From assembly GCA_905221615.1 (NCBI GenBank), contig CAJNDT010004546.1, positions 303,501 through 367,500 of the forward strand: a stretch of DNA of 64,000 nucleotides, in the 5' to 3' direction. The first letter of the stretch is position 1. Each line of letters opens with the position of its first letter. Under the pieces are notes generated by a model. The model worked only from the letters and a program-made list of their open reading frames with translations. It searched no databases and was not told the origin of the DNA. Source of the DNA: Symbiodinium sp. CCMP2592 (lineage: Eukaryota > Sar > Dinophyceae > Suessiales > Symbiodiniaceae). A program made the translations under genes and the position numbers. Of this stretch, positions 1 through 8,478 are shown in pieces.

Positions 1-1138
1 TGCCAAGACAACCTGGCCCTTGCCTTTCTTGCCTTTGCCTTTCCCTGTTCCACGTCCGTTCTGATGGGGCGCGGGCGGCAGCGGAATCTCTTGCCCTTGA
101 TTCTTATCCTTTCCTTTGCTATTGCCCTTCCGAAACTTGTTCGGTGTACCAGCTGTGTGCAAGGCCAGCGGCGTTGTAAAGTAAGCCTCTTTCAAAGATG
201 GGTCCTCACGCACTGCTCGAAGTTCCCTCCAGGATCATTTTGAAAGCTTCAACCCTCAACTTATATTCATAACTCAAGACAATGTTCCAGGGTGGCCGGT
301 TGAACTGTGTCTCCAGCCCAGAAGCAGTGGGCAACTTCAAATTGCCAACACGATCTCCCAAGATGTATTCAACAAACCTAGTGAAATCTTCAAGCTGAAG
401 CCCTTGCAACCAAGCCTTTGCCTTGAACCGTGCACTCATGCAGAGCCACGCATGTGCTTCCACCTTCATCAAACGTCGGTAGCCCTCTGAGTGATGCGGC
501 ATTTCCAACTTCTGCATTGTCTTCGTTACACGGACATGCCCGGTGGGATCAATGCTAGTCTGGAGGCTCTCCACCTGCGAATCCTTCTTTGAAGAGATGC
601 GATCAAGCGAACTCGCGAGAGGCTCATTGCTCTCGCACTCTTCGGCCTTGGTTGCCAAGTACTCTGCACTTGGCGTCTCGCTTTCATTCATCTTTCCGTA
701 TGCATCTGTCACCGCTTTCAACATAGCTTGGCGTTCCTGCACTTGCAAGATCCTCTTATGGCCTAACACTTTCGCCTCAGCACGTAGCTCGATTTCTTTA
801 CTCGCATACTCCTTGGCAAGTTCCCATGCAGCTACTATAGCAGCCACCTCAACACGGCCCGCCGGCGTATCAGGATTAATCCCGAAATCACGAGCAGCTG
901 TCCTAGCACCTTCGCGATTATCTGCGATCGCCTGGAATCGCCTACGACTCTGATGGAGCCGCGCCACCTGATATTGCGTGGCCAGTGACGCACTGGCTTC
1001 CTGTAGCACATACTGCAAGTCGGAATCCATCTTTGCCACTTCGGCTCTCTGATCTGCCTCACTGGGCAACGCCATGCTATCTGAAACAGCACTGTGCTGT
1101 GCGACTGAAACCGCACTCTCAGCGGTGGCCCATGGCAA
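1..1138 (-). CDS. Gag-like protein of YR retroelement 1 (frameshifted, partial)
   Basis: Probable nucleocapsid-type protein of the YR element. From the start at 1138 the first 310 codons are open to a stop at 206. They have a helical, charged middle section and the conserved-looking stretch around FTRFVEYILGDRVGNLKL. Just upstream of that stop another frame opens (ELRAVREDPSLKEAYF) and runs to base 1, ending in a basic GTGKGKGKKGKG tail like those of other dinoflagellate element Gags. One small indel near 225 therefore splits the gene. No zinc knuckle is visible before the window edge. The Gag role is inferred from position and tail composition, not from a recognised domain. Confidence 0.5.
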
Positions 1139-1389
1139 CTGAAAATCACGTGGCTCCTAATGCAGAATGTGAAGAACTGCAAGCACTCAAAGCTTTCACT
1201 AAAATTCATGTAACACTCACCGTCAAGAACATGCCGACGCTCCCGCGATGCATCCTCAGCCAAACTTCCTCATGCAAGCACCTACCCACGCAGCACAGTA
1301 CAGTGAATCAGCCAAGTACATGTCGCACTTCAAACACAGCACAAGTCTATCGCAACAAACGATTTGTCACCAAGCAACAATCGTAAAGC

Positions 1390-3372
1390 TCACCCCTCAA
1401 CGCTGCTCGAGTCACTTGTGGACCCACTCTCGCTACTTGTGTCCTGATCGTCTTCGGCACCTTGATCTTCCTTCATGCGATGCTTGCAATCACGACAAAT
1501 ACGGTCAATCTGCTCCAATGCGACGCGCTCGACAAACTCGACCCTATTGCAATGATGTGGCTTAACATGGCACGGTCCATTCAAGTGTAGCCTGCGATGG
1601 CCCGTCTTACGACTGATGCTAATAAAGTATTTCGTGGCACTGCCGTCAACGGTCATTGCTTCGGCAGCCTCCTCCTCTTCACTGGCATCTGCATCATCCT
1701 GTTCAATGGCAGGCCACTTGTTGCCCAAGCAGCGTACACCTTCCACAGTCCTAAGAATGTCATGCCGCCGCCTTGCCAATGCACCTGAACCTCCACGCTC
1801 GTCTACAAATGCCTTTAGCTCTTCGAGGGCCTCACTCTCTTGATACTCGCCACCCTGGCCGGTGACAATTGCTTTGCAGACTCCGATCTGTATGCGATGA
1901 ACGACTTCCCGGGCAGTGCGCGTGTAGTCGGCTGAACCCGAACCACCGATCATCCAACGACCCAAGAAATCCCTCTGATCTTTAGACCAACCCAACACTG
2001 CAGCGGCCGAAGTAAGCCAGTTGCGTGGGCTATGCCCAGTGAAAAAGCCTCGTGCCCCTTCCACCAAGAGGTATCTCTGCACGTTGAGGCGGTACGCACC
2101 ATCCTCAAACTTCGGCGTTGCTAACCTCTTGAAAATCTCACGCACATAGCCTGCAACTACCTCGCTCTTAGCAAAGTGCTTAGTTGGCCCTTTCCAATCG
2201 TCTCTGGCAGTCATGACAAGGTAATCTCTCGGCTGGGTATACTTCTTCCAAAGCGCGAAGCCCTCGCCTAACCAATCAAAACCGGACAATCCCGCCTGCC
2301 TGTGTATGAAGACCGAGACTTCCTTGTTGCGCCGATCTGCGCCTGTTGTCTTTGTGCGTCCAAGCGTAGCTTTGAAGCCCTGTGCAGTAAGCCGCATGGT
2401 GGCCGGCAGCATCCCCTGCAAGTCGTCCATTCTCATGGAACCATACACAGCTAGCAGCGCCACGAATGCCATTGCCCGTGCATACTCTGGCTCATCCTCC
2501 CTCGAAATGTGCAGCTCAAGTGAAATGATCATAGCTACCGTTATCATTGGTGCTTGCTGTACTGGCGCTTGCGCACCCACCAAATCTGCAGTCAGCGACT
2601 TCAAGTGTGCCATCCAAGTCGTATCGCTCGACAGCCGCTGTGTCTCTGCGACCTTTCCCACTTGCTCCAAGACCGCCAGTGACGCCTGGAAACTGTTCAG
2701 CACCGTCTTGCCACACTCGCTTTGAAATCTCTCATTGCTATAGTCAATCAGCTGCCGCACGCTAGTCGGCCAATGCACTTCATGGACGCACTGCAGCCAC
2801 GTTCTGAAGGGTTCCCATGCCTTTAAACGGTTTCGCAGCGTCTTGCTCCTGCGGGTTCCAAATATCCGTGGCCAAACTTCTTCAGGCCGGTCCACTCCCT
2901 CCAGCTGTAGCACTAATGGCAATTTCGCCTCTTTAAGTATCTCAGCCAATTGTAAGGCATACTTCTTCTTTGCCAGCTGCTCTTCCTTTGCGCGCTGTGT
3001 AGCGTCTGTATTCTCTCTAAGCAGGCGCCTCTTCCGCTGCAGTGCCGGCAGCAGGACAAGCGGGTTGCTCCTTGCCAGCTCATCGAATGTATCCGTCAGC
3101 TTCGGCACCACACGTTGCTGTGGTAGTACCTCCCACATGCCCTGCAATGACTCTCTTCGCTGGCGCTTGATTGCTGATTCATTCTCCTGTGCCCATGCCA
3201 CAAGAACGTCTGCTCTCTGATATTTCCCATCTCTGTTGATGCCTGGCAAGAACACCTCGATTAGTTCAGCCGCCTCATCGCGACTATCGAAGGCTGCCTG
3301 CAATTGCCTGGGGTTCGTGAATGCCCCTTTAAGGAGTGCAAGCTCCTGCCCTTGCAGCTCTGGCCATGACAT
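1390..3372 (-). CDS. Tyrosine recombinase of YR retroelement 1
   Basis: A 660-residue protein that would integrate the circular cDNA of the element by site-specific recombination. The N-terminal half is helical and Lys/Arg-rich (DNA binding, core-binding region). The C-terminal catalytic half shows the expected order: an arginine in YGSMRMDDLQGM, a lysine in GRTKTTGADRR, the HxxR box as GHSPRNW, and the nucleophile region GGSGSADYTR. A Cys/His cluster follows (HLNGPCHVKPHHC and ICRDCKHRM), then an acidic Ser-rich tail. The reading frame is intact. It is the first gene of its element, upstream of Gag, unlike classic DIRS1, where the recombinase lies on the 3' side of Gag. Crypton-type recombinases are an alternative, but the Gag neighbour argues for a retroelement. 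Confidence 0.8.
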   Translation of the reverse strand: MSWPELQGQELALLKGAFTNPRQLQAAFDSRDEAAELIEVFLPGINRDGKYQRADVLVAWAQENESAIKRQRRESLQGMWEVLPQQRVVPKLTDTFDELARSNPLVLLPALQRKRRLLRENTDATQRAKEEQLAKKKYALQLAEILKEAKLPLVLQLEGVDRPEEVWPRIFGTRRSKTLRNRLKAWEPFRTWLQCVHEVHWPTSVRQLIDYSNERFQSECGKTVLNSFQASLAVLEQVGKVAETQRLSSDTTWMAHLKSLTADLVGAQAPVQQAPMITVAMIISLELHISREDEPEYARAMAFVALLAVYGSMRMDDLQGMLPATMRLTAQGFKATLGRTKTTGADRRNKEVSVFIHRQAGLSGFDWLGEGFALWKKYTQPRDYLVMTARDDWKGPTKHFAKSEVVAGYVREIFKRLATPKFEDGAYRLNVQRYLLVEGARGFFTGHSPRNWLTSAAAVLGWSKDQRDFLGRWMIGGSGSADYTRTAREVVHRIQIGVCKAIVTGQGGEYQESEALEELKAFVDERGGSGALARRRHDILRTVEGVRCLGNKWPAIEQDDADASEEEEAAEAMTVDGSATKYFISISRKTGHRRLHLNGPCHVKPHHCNRVEFVERVALEQIDRICRDCKHRMKEDQGAEDDQDTSSESGSTSDSSSVEG

Positions 3373-3565
3373 CTACGTCCGAAGGAGCCTTTGCCCCACA
3401 CTACCAAAAACTAAAACTGAGCCTAAACATCACGAAAAGACGGATTCTCACTGAAAACTGAAAGGTGCTGAGACATACTGAGAAACTGAGGACTAATAAC
3501 GAATATTTGGAAACTCAAAACTAAAATCATCTTTTTCTCGCCCGGCCGCCCAAAATTCGAAGGTT
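3373..3565. other. Leader of YR retroelement 1
   Basis: An AT-richer, non-coding stretch upstream of the minus-strand recombinase gene, rich in short ACTAAAACT / ACTGAAAACTGA runs. It probably holds the 5' leader and part of the terminal repeat of the YR element. No second copy lies in the window, so this cannot be tested here. Confidence 0.35.
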
Positions 3566-5905
3566 TCAACAGTTCAACTGGGCAAGCCCAGTAAAGCGGG
3601 TTTGCGCCAAGGGCGCATAGTAGATGCGGTGAGGCGAATGCAACCGTAAGTGCTCGCATTTAGCTTCACTGAGAAGGAGGCCCCGTTTGAAGCCATGGTG
3701 CTGGACTGAGTGGAGAAGGCGGTTAAGTTGTTCTGCTGAGCAAGAAAGGAGAACAGTGTCATCAGCATACTCTAAGTCCCACAGCGGTGAAGGGACATGA
3801 AATACCCCAGAGATTTCTCCAAATCTGGCTTGATAATCATTTTCAACGTCATGAAATAGATGAGTCAGAACAAAGCCAAACAAATAAGGAGACAGGGGGC
3901 ATCCCTGACGTAAGCCTTTAGTCTGTGTTCGTATGCTAGACTTTTGCAAAGAGTCTCTGACAGAAAAGGTAGGGTTATCGTATAGAGCCATAACCACTTT
4001 TCGGGTATGGTCCGGGACCCCAACGTGTACCATAGCCGCATCGATAGCCGTAAAGGTAACGGAATCGAAGGCTTTGCTCCAGTCAATGAAGAGGGCATGA
4101 AATGGTGAGTTTTGCCTTTCATAGACTTCCAAGAGACGGCGAATAATATGTATAGGCTGGGTAGTGGACCGGTTTTTACGAAAGCCAAACTGCCTGTCCC
4201 TTACTCTGGAATCTAAGCCTTTTTCTAATTTCTGTTGTAGCATAGAAGCGAAAATCTTATAAGATATATTGGTAAGAGAAATGGGTCGATAATTGGAAAG
4301 GAGACGGGCGTCTTTTTGTGTATTCTTTAAAATCATAACGACTTCAGAAAAGAGCCATGAGGGGGGTACTCTAGCTTCCTGATAACATTGGTTATAATGA
4401 GAGAGAAGGTACAGTTTCAGTATGTAAGGAGCATGCTTGTAAATTTCTCCAGGAATATCGTTGGGACCGGAGGCTTTATGATTTTTGAGTCTTTTGAGTG
4501 CAGAGTCCAGGTCATGCATTGTAAAGGGGGAGTCAATCTCCGGAACAGGAGAGGGGGGGTTATGTTGGTGAATAGGGGGGTCTCCTGTCGTATGCCACAC
4601 CTGTGTGGAGAGATAGTCGGCAAAGGTGGTGGTGCGCTGGGAAGAGGAGACAAGTTTTCCTTGGAGGTTATACAGGCCCGCAACGTGCGGGCGGAATTCG
4701 GATCTAATTTGGCGGGCATGGGTCCATTGTTGGATGGAGCTGCCGTAAAAGTCCTCCTGGAGATTCTGAGCAATGAAGAGTTTTTTGTCTCGGTGGGCGG
4801 ATTTCTTAATAGCTGTTCTGGCCGCTTTGAGGGCGGATGTATCAGTGAATTGAGTATTTTGAAAGACCTGAATGAGATGAAGTGTATGCGGGGAGATCCA
4901 AGGCTTCTTGGCGGATAGTGGCAGGATAGGAATGAGAGTGCTGTATTCTTTGATCTTGGAGCAGAGAAAATCATCCTGCTCCATAACGGCTAAGGAGTCC
5001 CATCCTTGTCTGTTAAAGCCTATTTCAGGGGGCTGGAGAGATTTAGAAGGAGTAGTTGCGAACCTGCCAAGAGATCCAAAGGAGTGAACTCCGCGTTTAG
5101 CCAAGGTGTCGGCTAACTCATTTCCTGGTATACCTTCATGAGAAGGCACCTTCAAGAGGTGTACCCTAAAACGGCATCTGAATGCCGTGTAGTACTGCTG
5201 GGCCAGAGTGACTAGCTGGTGGTGCGTGGTCGGGACGGAGGAGCCAAGAAGGAGGGAGAGGGCGTATTGTGAATCTGTGTATATGGTAAGTTGGTCACCT
5301 AACTGAAAAGTGGAATGATATAATAAGAAGTCAAAGAGTTCAATGAGTGCCTTTAGCTCTCCTGTATTGTTGGAGCCCGGCAGCTCCGGCAGGTACTGAG
5401 TAGGAGCAGCACGAACCTTGCCCCAAGACTGGAGCCAGGTGGAGTCCACCGGGGGGTGTGCGGGCAGATCCAATCCCGATGTGAGGGCAAGACCCCAACC
5501 GGCTGGGTTATCAAAGGAGACTGTGCGGTTGTTAGGGCAGGAGCCGTCAGTATAAGCAATGATTTGCGTGGAGGATGGTTGTGGAAAGATAAAAGCATTG
5601 TCTGTTTTGTCAAGGAGGGAAAGCTCCAATTGCGTGTAAAATGAGGAGAGTTGTGTGTAATCTGGTTTTCGGAGAGATTGTTTTGGGGGAGAAGACTGGA
5701 ATTGTGTTTTAAGGGAAAAAATAAGCGGGAGGTGGCGAGAGTTGACGAGTTGCTGAAAATTCGCGCCGACAAAGGTGAGAGTCTGGCGGAAGCCCTGAGG
5801 CGCAATAGCGTAATCGAGGGTCGTCCAGTCGGCGACGTCTTCGCCTTCGAGAAGGGGGTCTTTACAGGTCATTTCCTTGTAGGAGACCCGTTTCCGAAAA
5901 GGCAA
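3566..5905 (-). CDS. LINE 1 polyprotein, second part: endonuclease end, RNase H, RT
   Basis: A 779-codon frame. Residues about 25-65 (TLDYAIAPQ ... SRHLPLIFSL) are the last APE motifs, with the terminal Asp and His. Residues about 110-270 form an RNase H: IIAYTDGSCPNN, the acidic GELKALIELFD, IYTDSQYAL and PSHEGIPGNELADTLAKRG. Residues about 480-770 form the RT: PISLTNISYKIFA, the Asp-bearing LFIDWSKAFDSV, GLRQGCPLSPYLF and the catalytic LEYADDTVLL. The thumb region is cut off soon afterwards. The protein would nick the target and copy the element RNA there. The start is not a true start: the frame continues from the upstream one by a shift near 5.9 kb. Confidence 0.82.
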   Translation of the reverse strand: MPFRKRVSYKEMTCKDPLLEGEDVADWTTLDYAIAPQGFRQTLTFVGANFQQLVNSRHLPLIFSLKTQFQSSPPKQSLRKPDYTQLSSFYTQLELSLLDKTDNAFIFPQPSSTQIIAYTDGSCPNNRTVSFDNPAGWGLALTSGLDLPAHPPVDSTWLQSWGKVRAAPTQYLPELPGSNNTGELKALIELFDFLLYHSTFQLGDQLTIYTDSQYALSLLLGSSVPTTHHQLVTLAQQYYTAFRCRFRVHLLKVPSHEGIPGNELADTLAKRGVHSFGSLGRFATTPSKSLQPPEIGFNRQGWDSLAVMEQDDFLCSKIKEYSTLIPILPLSAKKPWISPHTLHLIQVFQNTQFTDTSALKAARTAIKKSAHRDKKLFIAQNLQEDFYGSSIQQWTHARQIRSEFRPHVAGLYNLQGKLVSSSQRTTTFADYLSTQVWHTTGDPPIHQHNPPSPVPEIDSPFTMHDLDSALKRLKNHKASGPNDIPGEIYKHAPYILKLYLLSHYNQCYQEARVPPSWLFSEVVMILKNTQKDARLLSNYRPISLTNISYKIFASMLQQKLEKGLDSRVRDRQFGFRKNRSTTQPIHIIRRLLEVYERQNSPFHALFIDWSKAFDSVTFTAIDAAMVHVGVPDHTRKVVMALYDNPTFSVRDSLQKSSIRTQTKGLRQGCPLSPYLFGFVLTHLFHDVENDYQARFGEISGVFHVPSPLWDLEYADDTVLLSCSAEQLNRLLHSVQHHGFKRGLLLSEAKCEHLRLHSPHRIYYAPLAQTRFTGLAQLNC

Positions 5906-8460
5906 ATCCTGGATGTTTGGGGCAGTTCCAAGCCGTGGCTTTCAAGGAGATCGATTAAGAAGAGAGCGTTGTCTCTATCTACGTCTGGGATGGTTTGTCT
6001 GCGGCCCACCACGTGGGGTCCGACGTGGGACTGAGATATGTCGATATTGGGGTCAAGTCTGGCGTTGCAATCTCCCAGTAACAAGAGGTAGGAGGAGTTA
6101 GGGTGATTAAGAAGTATATCCTCCAACGCCTCCCAAAATTGGGATTTACGTTCTCGGTCCAATGCGGGAGTATCAACAGTACTAGGAGCATATATACTAA
6201 AGATAGTGATAGGATGCGGTAGAGTGTCGAGCGTGATTTCGCAGATACGAGAGGAGTGCGGTTTAAAATCCCTAACATGGGAGCGTAAGGAGGGAGAAAC
6301 AAAAAAGCCAACCCCATGGTGCGGGTCTTTTGGGGTACCGGAGTGCAAAATTTCCCAACCTAGTTTCTGGAATGTGTGAGCTGAAGTAACCTTGGTTTCC
6401 TGAACACAAAGGAGAGATACTTGTGATTGTTTACAGAAGTTCAAAAGGAGGTCGTACTTGGCTACTTCTTTGAGACCTTCTACGTTCCATGTGCCAATTC
6501 CTATAGGGGTGCCAGTAGGAAGCGGTAGGGACAAAGCAGAGTCAGAGGATCGGGTTTGGTTATAAGAAGAAATTGTAGAGTTATGTTGAGCAAGGGATAG
6601 CCGTTTAGTTAGACGAGTTTGCGTAGTCGGCTTTAGGTGGATCGGGGGCGGACTATTGTTGCCGTGCACCTTCAGGGCAACGTCCTGGTGGTGTGTCTTC
6701 CACTGCCGGTAATCCTGGCGCCGAGCGCGACGTCGCGCTTGCCAGTGATCATATCTTCTTTCGACCGCTGTCTGCGATCTATATCCTCTATGAGATCCCC
6801 CGTGAGCTCCGCGGTGTTGGTAGCCGCTTGGCTTTAACGGCGCTCTAGATGCCGTTACTGGACCGCAAGCTGAATCATAACGTAAGTGTGGATAACGTAA
6901 GTGGTCGTCCGTCGTCTTATCCGGGCCAGAATAGGTCCCAGAAATCGAATGCTGGCAATATTGCGTTGAGCTTATCTTTTTGTTACTAGTGATAGGTCCA
7001 AGCTGATTCTTATACTGCTGCAAAAGAGGCCAGCGGCTTCCCGGCTCGCCTTTCTTGGAGGCCACCGCTCTCAGGACGTGTCCGTATAGGGTTTTGGAGT
7101 CACTGCGCGTCGTCTCTAATTCAAAATAATGCCCTCTTCTGGTGGCGTGTAGCCAGAGGGAATCTTTGCCATAAAAGGCATATCGAAAAACCGTCATGCC
7201 ATTGGGCAGATAGAAAGAGTCTCTCCATAAAGAGCTGTGCGGCTTTGGCTTTGCCGCAGGATACATGATGTTACCATTAAGGGCGTGCATTACCTTACTT
7301 AAGCCACCAGCAAAACCTGAAAAACTCACTCGTGCGGTGCTGAGCGGGGCTGTCGAGGAGTGAGAAGTGGGGTGAGACGAGTGCAGAGGTCTCCTGAGCA
7401 CTAAAAAACTGCAAAAAACCCTAGCTCGGAGGCGTGCACCCTGGAAAAGGTGAAACTCTAAAGCTACTTGTGAGAAAACGCGTGCTGCCCTCACAGCGTT
7501 CACTGCCTTGGTAGCCCCCTCACAGTGTCCTAAACTACCGCTTCTGCCAGCTACGGTGAAACTCGCGCCCCAATGGGCATAACGTAAGTGACTGGTAACG
7601 TAAGTTGTCGTCCGTCGTACCGTCGTCTGGTGCCGCTTTGGCACCTTGGTAACGTAAGTCTTGGTAACGTAAGTGATCGTCGTCGATGGGGTTGTTAGGT
7701 TACATCCTGGAGGGGGCTTGGAATTCAAAATAGGGTGTTGGAGAAGGCTTTGCGGCTGTCTCTGTTGAGGTACTGGTGGAGTTCTGGGAGAGATCATCGG
7801 AATGCACCTGGGCGGCAGGGATAGTCTGGGTGTGAGCCATTGGGCTTTCCAATGGTAGGGTCCCTTAATGAATTGGAGTTGCATTACCAACCACGATTGG
7901 GTAACGATGACTGCATGATCCCCGCGTGCTACCAACAAAAGAGATAATGCTTCCATACTTTTCCCTTTGTTATTCCAGCGTCTTTCTAACAAGTGAGATT
8001 TGTTTGAACCTATGTCTGACTTATCTGGAGCCCTTATGACTATGAGGTCGTAGAACGTGCCTAGAGGATGATTGGGTGCAGGTAAGTCGCGCTTCTTTGT
8101 GGTCTGTAATTTGTAGAGTGCTGCGACTTGAGAGTACAAGGCAAAGGCTTCTTGGACGCTATCCTTGGTACTTTCTGGGGCCTGTGTAGAGCTGGAGGCT
8201 GCTGGGGGGAGAGGAACGTCGTAGAATTGGCCTAAGTTGGGGTCTAAGCGGGCTTCTTTCCTAGGGCGTCTAGCTGTCATAAAGACTCGAAGTTTTTCTG
8301 GATTGTCCCTAAGTTCTCTCACTAACTCTAGGTCCATATCTGGGGAGGCTTGAACTACTTCTGTTGCCGCCGGTGGTTGCGAGATCCCTGGAGGAGAAAC
8401 TGGTGTGTCAGTCGGCGCCGAAGGGGCCATGGCTTGCTCGGGCGAGGGCGCCGCTGTCAT
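5869..8460 (-). CDS. LINE 1 polyprotein, first part: ORF1-like region and APE endonuclease
   Basis: An 863-codon frame from the ATG at 8460. The N-terminal 250 residues are Pro/Ser-rich with two charged blocks (RELRDNPEKLRVFMTARR and GTFYDLIVIRAPDKSD) and no recognised fold. Residues about 250-600 carry repeated TYVTK / HLRYP peptides produced by a DNA micro-repeat (6877-7675). From residue about 650 the APE endonuclease is clear: GIGTWNVEGL (Asn), LLCVQETKV (catalytic Glu) and LLLLGDCNARLDPN (Asp/Asn). The last endonuclease motifs are in the next frame (3566-5905), so a frameshift near 5.9 kb breaks the protein. The first half may be an ORF1-type RNA-binding protein, but this is not shown by any motif. 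Confidence 0.72.
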   Translation of the reverse strand: MTAAPSPEQAMAPSAPTDTPVSPPGISQPPAATEVVQASPDMDLELVRELRDNPEKLRVFMTARRPRKEARLDPNLGQFYDVPLPPAASSSTQAPESTKDSVQEAFALYSQVAALYKLQTTKKRDLPAPNHPLGTFYDLIVIRAPDKSDIGSNKSHLLERRWNNKGKSMEALSLLLVARGDHAVIVTQSWLVMQLQFIKGPYHWKAQWLTPRLSLPPRCIPMISPRTPPVPQQRQPQSLLQHPILNSKPPPGCNLTTPSTTITYVTKTYVTKVPKRHQTTVRRTTTYVTSHLRYAHWGASFTVAGRSGSLGHCEGATKAVNAVRAARVFSQVALEFHLFQGARLRARVFCSFLVLRRPLHSSHPTSHSSTAPLSTARVSFSGFAGGLSKVMHALNGNIMYPAAKPKPHSSLWRDSFYLPNGMTVFRYAFYGKDSLWLHATRRGHYFELETTRSDSKTLYGHVLRAVASKKGEPGSRWPLLQQYKNQLGPITSNKKISSTQYCQHSISGTYSGPDKTTDDHLRYPHLRYDSACGPVTASRAPLKPSGYQHRGAHGGSHRGYRSQTAVERRYDHWQARRRARRQDYRQWKTHHQDVALKVHGNNSPPPIHLKPTTQTRLTKRLSLAQHNSTISSYNQTRSSDSALSLPLPTGTPIGIGTWNVEGLKEVAKYDLLLNFCKQSQVSLLCVQETKVTSAHTFQKLGWEILHSGTPKDPHHGVGFFVSPSLRSHVRDFKPHSSRICEITLDTLPHPITIFSIYAPSTVDTPALDRERKSQFWEALEDILLNHPNSSYLLLLGDCNARLDPNIDISQSHVGPHVVGRRQTIPDVDRDNALFLIDLLESHGLELPQTSRICLFGNGSPTRK
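6877..7675. repeat. Micro-repeat AACGTAAGT, six copies
   Basis: The 9-mer AACGTAAGT occurs in three pairs (about 6879 and 6894, 7581 and 7597, 7651 and 7666), spaced 15-16 bases within each pair. Each pair is followed by a GTCGTCCGTCGT-like stretch. The copies lie inside the LINE 1 ORF and translate on the minus strand as TYVTK or HLRYP. A related AACTTAAGT pair flanks the ORF start at about 8465-8490. It may be a small regulatory or self-propagating motif; the function is unknown. Confidence 0.7.
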
Positions 8461-8478
8461 GGCTAACTTAAGTACTCA

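Larger units (their letters stand above)
1..3565 (-). mobile_element. YR (DIRS-like) retroelement 1, 5' part only
   Basis: This is the 5' portion of a tyrosine-recombinase retroelement read on the minus strand. It holds a recombinase gene (1390-3372) followed by a Gag-like gene (1-1138). The RT part would lie left of base 1. The order recombinase then Gag is the same as in the complete element at 14165-25270, which supports reading the two genes as one element. Its right edge is taken at about 3565, where the RT of the neighbouring LINE stops early. This suggests the YR element inserted into the LINE, but the exact junction and the element's repeats cannot be confirmed because its other end is outside the window. 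Confidence 0.65.
3566..8460 (-). mobile_element. Non-LTR retroelement (LINE 1), APE-RNase H-RT, 3' truncated
   Basis: A LINE on the minus strand made of two overlapping reading frames. 5869-8460 holds an ORF1-like region followed by an APE-type endonuclease. 3566-5905 holds the end of the endonuclease, then RNase H, then RT. The RT stops shortly after the YADD motif, so the thumb and 3' UTR are missing. The YR element directly to the left probably replaced or separated them. The two frames overlap by 37 bases inside the endonuclease domain, which marks one frameshift. The domain order, with RNase H between endonuclease and RT, is unusual. Confidence 0.8.
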
